Assembly: GCA_963691655.1 (NCBI GenBank)
Contig: OY829326.1
Span: forward strand, 142,556,998 to 142,620,997
DNA from: Toxonevra muliebris
Taxonomy: Eukaryota > Arthropoda > Insecta > Diptera > Pallopteridae
Direction: 5' to 3'
Length of the DNA: 64,000 nt
Shown: piece after piece, positions 1-12,700 of the stretch
Layout: each line of letters opens with the position of its first letter
Numbering within the stretch: the stretch's first letter is position 1
The notes under the pieces: generated by a model
Seen by the model: only the letters and a program-made list of their open reading frames with translations
Told to the model about the DNA's origin: nothing
Databases searched by the model: none
Position numbers and translations under genes: made by a program

Positions 1-321
1 AGCTATCAAATTTTGACGAAACCAGACATATGGGGCTTTTTGAGATCAATGATTATGAATCTGTCCTTAATTTGTCAAAAAACAAACACTTTTTTTTTGG
101 ATTTTCACCCAAACGATTTTCATGATAATTTAAGGTAAAAGTTTGTACAATTTTTCAGAAAACTGAGCAAACCAATTTTATGTTTGATCATTTATTTAGT
201 AAAATTAATAATTCAATCACTTTCATATGAATATTCGGTGTTATTAGAATCTGATAAGTCTTTAGTTGAAAGAGTTAAATTTGTCATATTAATCGAGGGC
301 TCTTTCAGCAATTGAATCGCT

Positions 322-870
322 TCAGGCGACAGCGATCTCATTTTTTTTTGCAGGAAGCTTGCGTGAGCTCGAAATGACAGTGTCGGACGTTGCCAGCAGT
401 CTCAGAAAAACGTGTTCCATAGTTTTTGTTCTACAGCATTTTCTTGTGAAATCTTGACGGAACTTTTTAATGAATTTATTGCAAGACTCCTGAGCCTCTT
501 CTGACATTTGTCCTATTGGTAACAGCAACGATTTTATTATTTGTGGGCCGTGTATAAGAATTTTATGATGAGTAAGCTCAATCGAAGGATGGTAATTGTT
601 CTCAGGGATGAAATATGATTTAGTTACAGATAATGATAGGTTTGACGAATCGTCAATAAAGATTAAATCCAATGTTTTGCCATTCTTGTTCATTTGATAT
701 AAGCTCAGATCGGATATGAGGTCTAAAAATTCGTTAATATTTTCTCGGGTGGAACACGGTATCAAAGTTTGTGTATCATTACATAGGTTCTATGAAACCT
801 GTGGTAAGTTAAAATCACCAAAGGCAGTAAAACGAGTTATTATCCCGAATTTCAGATGAAACAGACTTTA
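322..870 (-). pseudogene. Non-LTR retrotransposon endonuclease remnant
   Basis: Reading the minus strand, a frame runs from a GDFN motif (codons at 808-819, within FGDFNLP) through one in-frame TAG (790-792) to the stop at 322. Further on is GKTLDLIF (about 658-681), then a YHPSIELTHH segment. GDFN followed by a G.xLDLIF block and a late S.H/YHP block is the C-terminal layout of the apurinic-type endonuclease of jockey/I/R1-like LINEs, which nicks the genomic target. The upstream endonuclease part is not recognisable: another in-frame stop lies near 868-870. No reverse transcriptase follows, since the frame stops about 100 residues past the LDLIF block. I read it as a dead internal fragment. 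The clade cannot be assigned from this piece. Confidence 0.6.
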
Positions 871-1004
871 TCAAAGCAACATGATTTAAATAAACGCCCA
901 AATCTGAGTTAGGTGAAATATAAGAACAAGTGTACAAGTATACATAAGTTATTACTACAGAAACGAATGCGAACACAAATGAATTCGAAATCTATACATT
1001 TATT

Positions 1005-1814
1005 ACACGCAAAGAAAAAAAACGTTTATCGCCCGTTTGTGGAGAATATATTACTTTTACGCTGAACAAAAACGTTTCTGAGGAACGTTGCAGCCTTTGC
1101 AGAAACCAAAACCGTTTTCTGCAAAAGATTAACAATTTTATGATGAACGAAAATTCGTTCACGATAAAATTAAGGCAATTTTCTTTTCTGGCAAATGAAA
1201 AAAACGTTTCTGCTAAACGAAAGTCCACAACTCTCTTCTCTTTTTATTTTCGTTTTCCTCTCACCTCGCAAAAAGAAGCAGCAGCGACGCTTACATTCAA
1301 ACTCCACACAACAACAAATCAACACAACATAACGGGAAGTATCATTTGTCAACGCGTTATTGAAGAATTTTAATTGTGCATTGAAATTATTTCATCTCAT
1401 TTCTTTTTGTCTATAAAAAAGTGCGTGGTGTTTATAAAAAACAAATAAAAGTGTGTGATTTATAAGTAATAAATAATACAAAAATTGTAATAATATAATT
1501 TTATGTAAATTTCATACACTTTTTTTAGTTTTTAATCAGAAAATTTTATTTAAACAAAAACCACAATAAAATGCCAATGTGCATATGAAAATTGTTTTTG
1601 CTTTCTTTTTTATATTTTTCAGGGAAGATTGCATTTTATTGCAAACGTTTTCGTAAAAGAATTGAATCGCTTATGATGAATAAATCTTAGTTCATGGCAA
1701 CCGAATACAGTCGTTTTTGATAAATAAATGTTCGTTCATCATGAAAACATTCCATGAACGAAGTTCGTTTAGTGAAAATTTCGTTTCTGAGGAACGAATT
1801 TTTTCTTTGCGTGT
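1005..1814. mobile_element. Inverted-repeat element, about 810 bp, unknown family
   Basis: The left end reads ACACGCAAAGAAAAAA and the right end is its exact reverse complement (16 bp). After two mismatches the similarity continues with CGTT. Inside, several short palindromic variants of GAACGAA/TTCGTTC recur near both ends (about 1080-1240 and 1660-1800). No transposase is visible and no clear target duplication flanks the ends. The size and the terminal repeats fit a MITE or a deleted DNA transposon. The middle (about 1240-1560) is plain AT-rich sequence with a short CAACAACAAATCAACACAAC stretch and no convincing gene. Confidence 0.55.
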
Positions 1815-4800
1815 AGTGTAACTACAATTTTATTCCATAAGATCCAGAAGTGCTACACACTACAGTGCTAGTTATACATCAATTTAAAGAGCTTGACGAG
1901 TAGGTTAGCCAAAAATTATCAGATTTAAAATCGGTTAAGCCAATTCCAAAATATTAGCGTCGGAAGTTTTTTAAAATTCGCTCATTGAATAAAGCATTGT
2001 ATTCATCGTTGAAAAATCATTGCTAAAGCGGGAGTAAATAATAAATATGAGAAAGAGAGAAGACGTGAGTAACGGCATCTCTCAGAATTATCTAACGAAT
2101 TATACGAATAACGAACAAAACAAACACCAACGAGTGGTTTGGTTCTCTTTTGATATTTGTTTTTTCATAAAGAGATTTCTTCTGCAAAAAAATAGCCCCA
2201 GTTACTGGGGCCTTACCGACTAGTCATCTTTATTAGTTACCAAAAGTCCGATCAGGCAAAAAATTTCATTATGTTGTTCTCAAAATTTAAAAACAGGCAT
2301 TTTTGATCCACTCTAATGTACATACATACATTGTTTATGAGACATTCAGCAAAAAAAATATTGTTACAATAAAATGTATGCATGTTTAGAAGCTAAAAAA
2401 GGATATTTAATATTTAAGCACTTTATTTTACAGAGTATTTCAATTGTATAAAAATCTCAAGACTTCAAAGGATGATAGCACGCAAGGAGTAAAAGTATTG
2501 GTGGGAATATTGAATTTTCTATTGAGTGTTACAAATGTAAAATTTAAATTTTCTTAGTAATCTACCGAAAGTTTTTTTTTCATCAACTTGCAGCAATTTT
2601 CTTTCAGATGTTAACTTCGCCCGCCTCAGTAGAGTAGACTAGGTTTCAAAAAGTGAGCGCAGCTTTGAGCATCATTGGCAACGATAGCAAATATGTATAT
2701 TTATAATTAGAAGGTATTGTTTTTTTTTGGCTATACATCTTGTTGGTTTTTAATGTTATTGCCAGAAAGTTTATTTTTTTTTTATTAAAATGACTTCAAA
2801 ATATAAAGCAAAATAACTTTTAATAAAATTTGTGTGCTCTGTTTTAGGTAATAATTTTGGCTTGTTTGGGCTTTCTCCCCAATTGTTTTTAAACATTTTC
2901 ATAATGTCTGCTTAAATTTTAACCATAAAACTCAAACAATATTTTGAAAAGCCTCAAGGGTTTACAGCATTCATACATACGCAAATTGTATGTAAGTCTT
3001 AAAAAAAATCTTACACAGTAAACCGCATCAAATTAATTAAATTCCTCTTACAATTTCTACAATCTCTCTCAATCTTTGGCTCCCCTCTGCCCCCGCCCCC
3101 CTTTAACCGCTTGCCATCAAAAAAAGACAAAAAAAAAAAGAAACAAAAATTAAAACAAAAGAATTGTTACTCATTGCCAAAACATAATCACAAAGGATTA
3201 TTCATTTTAATTGAAAGCCTCCCGAACAGAAAAGAAAAACAAGAAATAGAATGCAGGCATTACGAGAAAAATTGAATTCCAACAGCATAAGCGACAACAA
3301 AACCAGTAGCAGCAGCATCAGTAGCAACAACAACAATGAAAACAACAACCGAAAATAAAACAAAAAACCCTCAAAATCGTAAAGTAGAGAAACCAACTTA
3401 ATCCAAAACCAGCGCGCATTATTTTCATTACATACGAAATCACATTAAATACTCGCACACAGATGCACGCATACGTATGTGCGCATGTAACACATACACA
3501 TCTAAATTTCACACACACACACACACAGACGCAGCAGCAGCAAATGTAACAATACGAAAATAAGGAAAATCAGTAAAGGGTTTTCCATTATTTTTTTTTT
3601 TTTTTGGGAAGAGTTAAAGTAACGACATAATACCCTTTCATATATCAGCTGCACATCAGTGCTGCTCTTTCCCCTATATCTTCTACACCCGTACCATTCC
3701 AATTTGTGGTAAACTAACTGGAAAAAAAATTGATGTGGAAGAGGCAGAAGAAGCACTAGATGAAGAAGCTAAAAGAGAGAAAACAGGCATTAACACTAAC
3801 GCGACATTAACACAAAGCAAAAAAAAAAAAGGAAAACAAGAAACAGTGAAAAAGTGGCAGCCGAACAACGAACAGCGAACAATGCCTAAAAAATTTTATT
3901 CTTTAGCTGTTGCTAAAAACAAAATTCATACAACTGTGGCGCAATATTGTGCGACAATATGGTGGAATGCTTGCTGGCAATACTGCATTTGACCGCAAAT
4001 TGATGGTATCTGGCGACGCAGACGACAACGACGACGATTATGTCGGCTAAAACAACAAAAACGAAGAAGAAGAAGATGTCTTGATTTCTTCTGTTGCGGC
4101 TAGCGCAAAAAGTTTGTATGTTGAATACTGTTGTTATGCCGCGTGTTCGCTATTGTCACAAGCTGTTTGCATTCTTTATCTCTACATAGGCTTAGAGTAG
4201 GCTCAATGAATGCTCCTTTGCCTCGCAATCCTTTTGTTTTTTGGTGTTGAATGCTTCTTTTTTTTTTTTTTTTCAATTTTGACTATGAAAATGGAGTCAA
4301 GTAACATAGTCCCATTTTTAGGTCAAGACCTGATTTTTCAAATACGCTACGTTTTGTCATTATATGGTATGTTCTTAATTCCCCATCCGTGGTTTACAGT
4401 TTAAGTTTTTCCTCCAATCGGTGAAAGTAAAGCGTTTTTTTTATGGGAATTCGCACTCTTGAATGAGTTATGGTAGATTTTTTTAACAGTTCGACAGTGA
4501 CACCGCATAGTTTGCAGTTGTTATATTTTGTAAAATCACTAGGAGGATCTTAGATTTGGTCTTGGGTGACTGATTTTGTTAAAACTAAGAGAAAGTTTTA
4601 AGCATTGAATATAATTTGGAACATCAGCATGACAGTCTATTCAGTAATTTTTTTTTCTTGGTGTATTTCAAATATGTTTTCAAATAATTTAGAAATGAGA
4701 AACCTTCTTTCTGTAGTAGCTGGCATTATGAATATAATTCGAAATAATACTTACTAAATTGTCTAAAATAATGGCAGCAAAAATGAAAATCCAAATAGGT

Positions 4801-4879
4801 TTTGTGTAAAATGATAAAGAAAAAAACACTGTAGTACACATAAAATGCTTTTGTTATGTTCCAGAGCAGATAAGATACA
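1815..4879. other. AT-rich non-coding stretch with microsatellites
   Basis: No gene is supported here. The stretch holds a CA run beside a GCA run (about 3511-3542), a CAGCAG/CAACAA-rich part (3300-3350), poly-T (3592-3605 and 4258-4273) and poly-A runs. Open frames in it are T-rich or K-rich artefacts of these runs. A perfect small hairpin (GCCCCAG, loop TTA, CTGGGGC) lies at 2195-2211. Confidence 0.5.
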
Positions 4880-5690
4880 AAACCGAAAATGAGACCTAAA
4901 CCAGCCCACAAATCAAATTAAAATTCAGATTGAAACTGAAACCAAAAACGGACTAAAAACCAGAAAAAAATTCTTATCAAAATTCAATAAAAAGGCAAAC
5001 CTAAATATAGATCAAAATTTAGTGCCAAATTCAGATAAAAATAAATCTACCAAAATTTTAACCAAACTCAGAATGAAAATCAGATGAATTCAGACAGTAA
5101 AAAAGGAGACCAAAACTCAAATCAAAAATATATTAAAATTTAGTACCAAATTCAGATAAAAATTTTTACCTAAAATTTAACTAAACTCAGAATGAAAATC
5201 AGATCAAATTCAGACCAAAACTTAAACCAAAAACATATTATAAAACAGAAAAAAATTCCTATAAAAATTCAATGAAATAGTAGACCAAAACTCAAATCAA
5301 AAAATAGATTTAAATATAGTGCCAAAATCAAATAAAAAAATCCTACCAACATTTTGACTAAACTCAGAATGAAAATCAGATCAAAACCATGATCAAGTTT
5401 AGACCAAAAAATAGATAAAAAAACAGGACAAAATTCGGATAAATAATTATACCCAAAATCAGAGCAAAAATTCGTCCAAATTTAAAAGAAAATTCAAACC
5501 GAAACACACTAAAATTAAGATTAAAAATCATACCAAAATTTAGACCAAATGCAAATTAAAAATTAGTCAAAATCTTAATACAAATCAGACCGAAACTCAG
5601 ATAAAAGTTTAGACCGAATGTCAGATCAAAAATCACACCAAGGTCAAGACCAAAACTCAGACTAAAGGCAAATAAAATATTTCGACTGAC
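4880..5690 (+). repeat. Degenerate short tandem repeat, CAGACCAAAA type
   Basis: About 0.8 kb of thymine-poor sequence is built from diverged units such as AAATTCAGACCAAAA, AAACTCAGAATGAAA and AAATCAGATCAAA, roughly 11-15 bases each with drifting spacing. The A-rich strand is always the plus strand. Sister tracts occur at about 20320-20890 and 53355-54615 in the same orientation. It is too irregular for a young minisatellite and has no coding frame. Confidence 0.65.
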
Positions 5691-5869
5691 GACTGATAAA
5701 AGGAAATAGGTTTTTACCTCTACTAAATTTGTAATTTACGCGGAACTAGCACGCGCCTAGTATGTGATCTGCTGTGTATCTGTGTATGTCAATCCAATGG
5801 GCATAGAAAATTCCAGTGTCCTGTCACCGCCTTTATACCAGGTCAATAGCCCACTTTCTTACGGGGGAA

Positions 5870-6521
5870 GGCCACTGTGACGGCTGGAAAAATTAGTGAT
5901 TTTCGGGAATTTTTTTTGATGTGTCAAATAATGGAATATGGGGATCGTTTTATATTTATTTTATTAAGTGCACTTCCAACAATATTTCCATAAATTTTTA
6001 TTAAAAAATTTGAATAGTTTTGAAGATAAGGGTGTTGCCGTGGAGCCCAAAAAAAACGATCGTCGATTTTTCAAGAACGGATATGCTGAAAAAAAAAGTT
6101 CTTAGTTTTTAATAATCTATATGAGTATAATTCTCGTCATACATATGTAGCGTTTTATTTTTATTTTTTTTCCACAAAATGGCGATTGATTGAAAATTTT
6201 TTCATGTTTTCGACCCTTTTTTTTTGGTTTCAAAAGAGCTTAAAAAATAGTAGAAATTTTAAAATCGGCTCCGCTTAACGATAGCCACGGCAAAGACGAA
6301 CAAAATGAATAAAAAATATTGAAAATCGGTTAATATTTGATCGAGTTATCGACGCGACCAGGTCGAAAAAAGTTGTTTCGAGAAAAACGCGTTTAAAGTT
6401 TTCAGTCCCTTAGATTTTCAGTCTACTTACTATCACTAAAATGGCTATAACTCAGGCAATTTTTGGAATTTTGACTTGAAATTTTGTACACATAAAAAAA
6501 TTTTGACCCGTCACAGTGGCC
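5870..6521. mobile_element. MITE-like element with GGCCACTGTGACGG termini
   Basis: The 14-base sequence GGCCACTGTGACGG at 5870-5883 is exactly inverted at 6508-6521, enclosing 652 bp. The inside is AT-rich with no transposase frame. The flanks (CGGGGGAA and CTTAAGTT) give no convincing target duplication, so the superfamily is left open. Confidence 0.6.
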
Positions 6522-6699
6522 CTTAAGTTGTATATATGATTTTTTGGTATGAAAATTTTAGAAGAAAATCGTGTTCCAAAATATTAAAAATATGGTTCTT
6601 CACTACTTGGTACTAGGTATTTCCCTTCGCTATTGATGATGCGTCAAATTTCCATAAATAAAACCAATCCTTTAGTTTTTCCGCCGATAAAAAAATATG

Positions 6700-6906
6700 G
6701 GTATGTTCGTTTATGCAGTATTGCAGCATTTGCAGAAGCAAAAACGTTCAAAATGCAATATCTGGCTGCTAGTCAAGCATCAGCGAGCGACGCCAAGAAG
6801 CATCGCTGCAGCAGTCCCTTGCTGTTAAATGCGTTATCATCTCACAAAAATGGAATTTTAAACAAATTTTGCAGTATGGTGGCAGTACTGCATAACCGAA
6901 CATACC
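6700..6906. mobile_element. Small MITE, 207 bp
   Basis: The left end GGTATGTTCGTTTATGCAGT matches the reverse complement of the right end at about 25 of 27 positions. The interior is a GC-richer segment of GCAGCA and GCGACGCC type. An open frame of 106 codons crosses it but has no family resemblance and is probably chance. No clear target duplication was found. Confidence 0.55.
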
Positions 6907-7269
6907 TACGTGTCTACCAGATTTCCGCTCCATACATTTATGAAAGTCATTAAATTTTTGTGCAATATTTTTATCCTTAAATGTTTCTTCTGAAAGGACT
7001 TTTTAGGTTTCCATCATAAACGGTGTCGAATTGACCCATAAAAAGAGGAACCAAAGGGTTAAAATGTTCTACAGAAATTATCCTCGTAAAATTCTACTTC
7101 TATACTTCGTCTATAAGATTTTTCTCAGTCATCAATTTATATCACTTTTTTCACTAAGTGTTCAGCTCCCTTCGACCAAAAAATGGAAACTTTGACCCAC
7201 TGTAAAAAAAAACAGACGTGCTGGACAATAAGTTTATTTTACAAAAATAATATATGCAATATACCCTTT

Positions 7270-8796
7270 CGCCGTGAATTCGGTCTTAATGTTAATCCTG
7301 CCAAAACAGAGGTTTTTACTAGAAAGTATAAAATACCAACTTTTGCCCTACTCAAAATTAATGGTACATCGCTTTGCCTTAGCAAGCGCGTCAAATATTT
7401 AGGACTTGTTCTTGATCCTAAACTTCAATGGAAAGCTAATATAGCAGAGAGAGTACCGAAAGCCTCTTGCGCTTTCTACTGCTGTAAGAGGGCATTAGGA
7501 ACAAGATGGGGTCTCCAACCTCGAGTCACTTCCTGCCTGTATTCAGCAGTGGTCGAGCCTAATCTTCTTTATGGATCCGTCTTCTGGTGGCCAGCTACTG
7601 CAAAGGCGGTCAACCTTAAACCACTGGATAAGGTTAGAAGAACGGCAGCCATATTGATTACTGGGGCTCTCCGTACTACCTCCACAAAAGCTCTCTTCAC
7701 AATCCTTCATTGGTTGCCAACTTCACTTTTGGTTAAGCAACAAGCTAAGTGCTCTGCTGCCAGACTCAGTGCCCTAACTCGCTGGACCCGGTCAAACCTG
7801 GGCCATGCCAAGATTTTAATCCACGATACGTCCGTACCAACTAACGTAGACTACATTTGCTCTACCCCTAATTTAAACCACACGTTCTTCACCCATATAC
7901 CCAGTAGAGAGGAATGGGTTAATGACGAGGTGGTCACTGGCAATTCAATTGACATCTATACAGATGGATCCAAATCGGAGGAAAGAGTCGGCTGTGGTAT
8001 CTTCTCTAGTAAGTTAGATCTCAGACTCTCTTTCCGACTTTCTGACCATTGCAGCGTCTTTCAGGCGGAAGTAATGGCTATCTATCAAGCGTCCAAGTGG
8101 CTTATTCGCAACGATTCATTCGATAAGAATATCTGCATCTACACGGACAGCCAAGCAGCAATCAAGTCCCTTGCCGGTGTTTTCACTACATCAAAGCTTG
8201 TTCTCGACTGCCGATTTTCACTCACCATTTTGTCGAGTCACTCGCAGGTTCACCTATATTGGGTGCCTGGACATATGGATATTTCACGTAACTGCTATGC
8301 GGACGAGTTAGCAAAACAGGGCTTGCAGCTTACAGATATATCACCTTCCTGCACAATTGGTGTCCCTCTTACGTCTATTAAATTAGCCATTAAGCAAAAC
8401 TACCTTGAGGAAGCAAAAAGATCCTGAGTAGCGGAGCATACCTGTGGTATTACCAGGCTAACATGGACCACTGTGGACAATAGACGAACTAGACAGCTAC
8501 TCAACCTTAGCAGAAACTCCATCAGCATTAATACTTCGGTGCTCACGGGACACTGCATAATGGGGAGTCATGCTGCACGACTAGGACTGCCATTCAATGA
8601 CTTCTGTCGGGGCTGCTGCTCTGAGTAGGAGGAAGAAACAGTCCTCCATTTCATGTGCGATTGCCCATCCCTGGCCAGGAGGAGGCTAAAACTCCTGGGC
8701 TCACCTTTCTTCACTAGTCTGTCCGAGCTATCATCCGTAAATATTAAAGACATAGCCAGATTCATTATGGAATCCTCATGGTTCTCCAATCCGTAA
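7270..8796 (+). pseudogene. LINE ORF2 C-terminal half: RT thumb, RNase H, Cys/His tail
   Basis: The upstream Met at 7183 lies in host flank, so the first 29 codons of that open frame are not part of the element. From 7270 the frame encodes the end of the reverse transcriptase (NPAKTEVF, VKYLGLVLDPKLQWK), then an RNase H domain. Residues counted from the Met at 7183: D261 in IYTDGSK, E296 in FQAEVMAI, D322 in YTDSQAA and D374 in YADELAK, with WVPGH between the last two. All four RNase H catalytic acids are present. TGA at 8425-8427 interrupts the frame. It then continues in phase with GHC.MG.HAARLGLPFNDFC and a Cys/His segment, is broken by TAG at 8626-8628, and ends at TAA 8794-8796. RNase H plus this tail points to the I/LOA/R1 group. 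It is non-functional because it lacks endonuclease and the RT core. Confidence 0.85.
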
Positions 8797-8893
8797 ATGG
8801 GGGAGTCGCGCCGTACTGTGGTATCACAATGAGCCTAAATGTGCTTAAGTGTGCTTTCAAGCAGAAGGCTGCCACTCCAACCTAACCTAACAT
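7271..8893 (+). mobile_element. 5'-truncated I-type LINE insertion with 13-bp target duplication
   Basis: The sequence AATATACCCTTTC occurs at 7258-7270 and again at 8894-8906, directly bounding the element. The insert begins in mid reverse transcriptase (EFGLNVNPAKTEVF) and ends with a short 3' untranslated region finishing in CCAACCTAACCTAACAT. That is the expected product of target-primed reverse transcription that stopped early. The duplication is perfect, so the insertion is probably fairly recent, although its reading frame already has two stops. Confidence 0.85.
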
Positions 8894-8906
8894 AATATAC
8901 CCTTTC

Positions 8907-11900
8907 AGGATTATAGGGAGGCTGGACTGTGTAATTATAAATAATAAATAATATAGAATTTTAATATATTTTGGAAGTAGCTGTAATCTCCTCGCTTTAG
9001 ATCCAACATTGAAGGTTCTGTATTGAGGTTGGACGCCAGTATTGCACTGGAGTAAATTACAGTTATTATTTCAGACTTTTACTATCGATTGAATGTATGG
9101 AGGCAACGCCAAACTAGTAATGGATCGATTGCAAATTTCATATCGGGGTAGGAACTATAAATTAGCTTAAATTCAATGCTAAGAAACTTAACATAAAATT
9201 ATATTAGAAGTACTTAATATCAGTTTTTTTCGTATGTCAGTGAATTTGTAAGATAGTATTCTGTAAGTATGGCACTTATCGAAGGAACGAAAAAAACTAA
9301 AATAAATTCTTTAACCTCAATCCTAGGGATTTCTTTTCCTTTGATTATTCCTGGAGCTCGCGTTTTTTTTTGTTTGTTTTTTTTTTTACTCACGAGTTCC
9401 TTGGTCTACAATTTTATTGAAGGAGAAAATGATCAGCTCCTGGTTAACTAAAATATATGATTGATTCGGGAAGATTTAGAAACTTATTTTTTCCCCCACT
9501 GGATATAAATTAGAATGAAATATATTGGTTCATTATTTATCAAAGCAAGTATAAAATTAGTGACTTTATCAGGAATTTTCCGCCAACCGAATGATCATTT
9601 ATAGCTAATACCTAAGGCTTTGCATTATGAAAAGGTCCTTACCACATGATACATTTTGTGAATTTGCATGTTTTATAATCTTCTTAAGAGTACCTACCTA
9701 AAAACATATTTTCTAGTTCTCTTTCTATAAATTGTAAAAGTTCTTGAGGAAAAGTAATAACTCTTTATATGCAATTTGTGAGGTTCAAGATTTTGACCAA
9801 CTACCTATAGTCAAAGGTAGAGTAGCGTTTAGTCGTTATAACCGACTGAAGTTTTTTCTTATATTTTGTACTTCTTTTGGTTCATTCAGTTTTTGTAAGA
9901 GTTGTTATTCACCACCCACTTTACAAACGAAAAAAAAAAAAAACCAAAAACGGGGGCACCTTTTAGTGATTAGGCTAAAAGCTTATTTTGGTCATATAGT
10001 AGGTTCGCTTTGGAATGTTATCAGAATGACTCTGCAATTCAAGCATTTTTTGTTTGTTCGTTTGTTTCTTTGTTTTTTAATGTGCAGTTCTTTTTATGAC
10101 TACATCTTCTTTAGCTTCAGCTTTCGCTTTTGTCTTTTATTCTTTTTTTTCAGGTTAAGTTTTTGCTCTATTTATGTGGACTTTAATTTTCTTTGGAATT
10201 GCCTTTCTGGGATTCTTTCTTTTTGGCTACTGGTTTGCTTCAATTTTCTGCTGCTTTTCTTGCTAAATTGCTCACTTGTTTTGTCTATGGTATTAATTTT
10301 TTTCTTTGCTTTTTATATTATTATTATATTTGTTTGCTGGCGTTGTTCTTTTGCTGGTGTCGCTTCAGCCGTGTATTTCCTTTCTTATGCATAACCTGCC
10401 AGTTTTTATTATCATTAATAATGAAGCGACAACGTTCGTTAATTAGTAATTTCATCTCATAGAAGTTAGAAGTGTTACTTGTTCTACTTTTTACTTTCCT
10501 TCTTTTTTGCTTTTTCTTGTAGGTAGATACCTGTAACTTAGGTGTTTTTTTTCGAAGAATGTGACTGTTGTTGTTGTACGCTTAAGGATATAATTTAGTA
10601 AAACCATTAACTTTTGTAATATCTACTCTAACTTACTTTTTTTTGCTGTTTACTTTTTCTTCAAATATCTACCTTTATATTGATTTTTTTTCTTGTTTTT
10701 TTTTTTTCATAAAAGGTTTGTACACATCTAATTAAACTTATGGCAAAGAAAAATTGTTCACATCATTGACTTAAGATTAGTATTGTTTTAATTAGATAAT
10801 AATTTCATGGAAATTGAAGTTTGAAGTGCACTTGGAGCAACATTGGGATTTGATATTAGAATTATCGTTTCAACTTCCAGTATTCGTGTCTGGTTGTCTT
10901 CAAAAATGTATATTTTATTATTGCGCAACTGAAGTCACACAATTAACCCATTTTGGGCATCTACACGAATATTTATTTGGAAACTTTAAAATTTTGGACC
11001 ATTCGAAAAAAGTGAAAAAAAATTAAATTTAACTATTTTGCATTTGAGATGGACAAACTTAATGTTGAAATTATATTTGCACACTTCCTAATACATTTTT
11101 CAAGACCTCCAATGACCTACATTAAAAAAAAAAAAAAACGTAAGCGTTTCCACATTTTGCTGCCTTTATCTTAACTACCTTATAAAATAATGATTTCATA
11201 CTATTTTATTCTAGGGAAAATTTATTACTCATGATGTTGCGTACGGGTGTTTATACTTTTATGCACATTTGGCCACCTTACGTTTTCAGAATAGGTCTAT
11301 TACTACTACATATAATATTTTCAAGCACTGCAGATATTGGAGATATACAAAAACTGTATGTTCAAAATGGTTTAAAAAGTCCTTCGCCGCTCAATCCCAG
11401 CCAAAAATATTTTCTACCAATTACACAGGCCTGGGTTATTAAACTTTTTTTTATCATGATTGAAAATATGCACTGGTTTCTTTGGTATATTTGTGTGCTG
11501 AATCCGAACAACAAAATGCAGCATTTTTCAATCACCTCAGGATTTCGAGAAATCTTAATCCAAAAGTGCGAGTAAGGCCGATTTTTAATATTTTCTAGCG
11601 GCTTTAAAATCTAAAAAAAAAAATTATTTACGTTTTTTACAAGTTTTGCTAGAAACTCCAAATATTTTCTTTTAGACCCATAACAGATCAGTTTTTGATC
11701 CGATCCCAAAATTCATAAGAATTTTTACAAATTTCAACCTAAAAATTTAAAAATTCCAATTTTTCATAATTTTCTACCGTCTATAAAATGCAGAAACAAA
11801 ATTTTATAAATTTTTTAACTTAGTTTCTAATCCTAATAATTCTATAATTTTTATAAGTTTTCTAGCGGCACCTTTTTGTCGTATTATGTATGTTTACGCA

Positions 11901-12700
11901 CAATTTTGAGACAATAGCTGCATTTTATTCGCCACTTGCTTCTAGTTATGTATAACTAGCAGCGATAATTGTATGGGAAAACAACAACAAAGCGGCAGAA
12001 ATAACACGTATAATTATAGCTGTTATGCATACTTAACAAGTTGCTTAACTACATCAAACTCTATTGTGAACTATTGAAACTAATAGCGAAACAAGAAGCT
12101 TGACAGTTTGGCAAAAAACAGAAAAGGAAAATATTGAAATGTCTGGCGGTGAAAATAAGTTAAAATCATCGTTAAATATTCTTATAAAGAGTAAAAACTA
12201 GAAACAATGCCCGCATTGACCGCAATGATTGGGATCCATTTAAATGTTTCAGCTCTAGCTGCTGAGCAGTTTCATTGTGAATAACATTATAACGAAAAAT
12301 AGACTTAACAACTTGATCGTTTTATTCGCACATATTAAACTGACTGGCGAATAAAACACAGCCAATATATAACTTTTTACTGCTTTTATGAAATTAAATT
12401 TAGGATTTAGGCTGTTGATTTGTATAAGAAATGCCATGCCTTCTAGCTCAATTTTGGTAAATAGGAAATTCAGAAAATAGGATTATTTGGTTATCAATTA
12501 TGATAAACCGAATTTCAAGTTATTAAACTAGATTTTACGAATAATTGTGAAATAAAATATTTTCTCTATGTGGGTAGTTCGAGCTATGGTTCTTAGGTAT
12601 CAGACCTTTTTTCCAATCATAACTAACCATTCTTTTTTTCCTAAAAATATTGTTATAATATTAGTAGCCCAGTCGGTAGAGTAAAAAATGCACCAAAATT
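8907..12700. other. AT-rich stretch without supported genes
   Basis: No gene with family resemblance was seen. T-rich frames around 9744-10460 give Phe/Leu/Cys-rich products that look like composition artefacts. Poly-A (9930-9943, 11125-11138) and poly-T runs are present. Segments near 11930 and 12310-12350 share TTTTATTCGC in opposite orientations, a hint of another eroded inverted-repeat element. Confidence 0.4.

Noticed and set aside
2195..2211. Hairpin GCCCCAG-TTA-CTGGGGC
   Set aside because: A single short perfect stem with no poly-T tail, gene or repeat context; likely chance.
3202..3992. Overlapping frames around the CA, GCA and CAA microsatellites
   Set aside because: Low-complexity translations on both strands with no conserved features.
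9744..10462. T-rich frames of 216 and 89 codons
   Set aside because: Phe/Leu/Cys-rich products from poly-T DNA, overlapping each other in different frames, with no domain resemblance.
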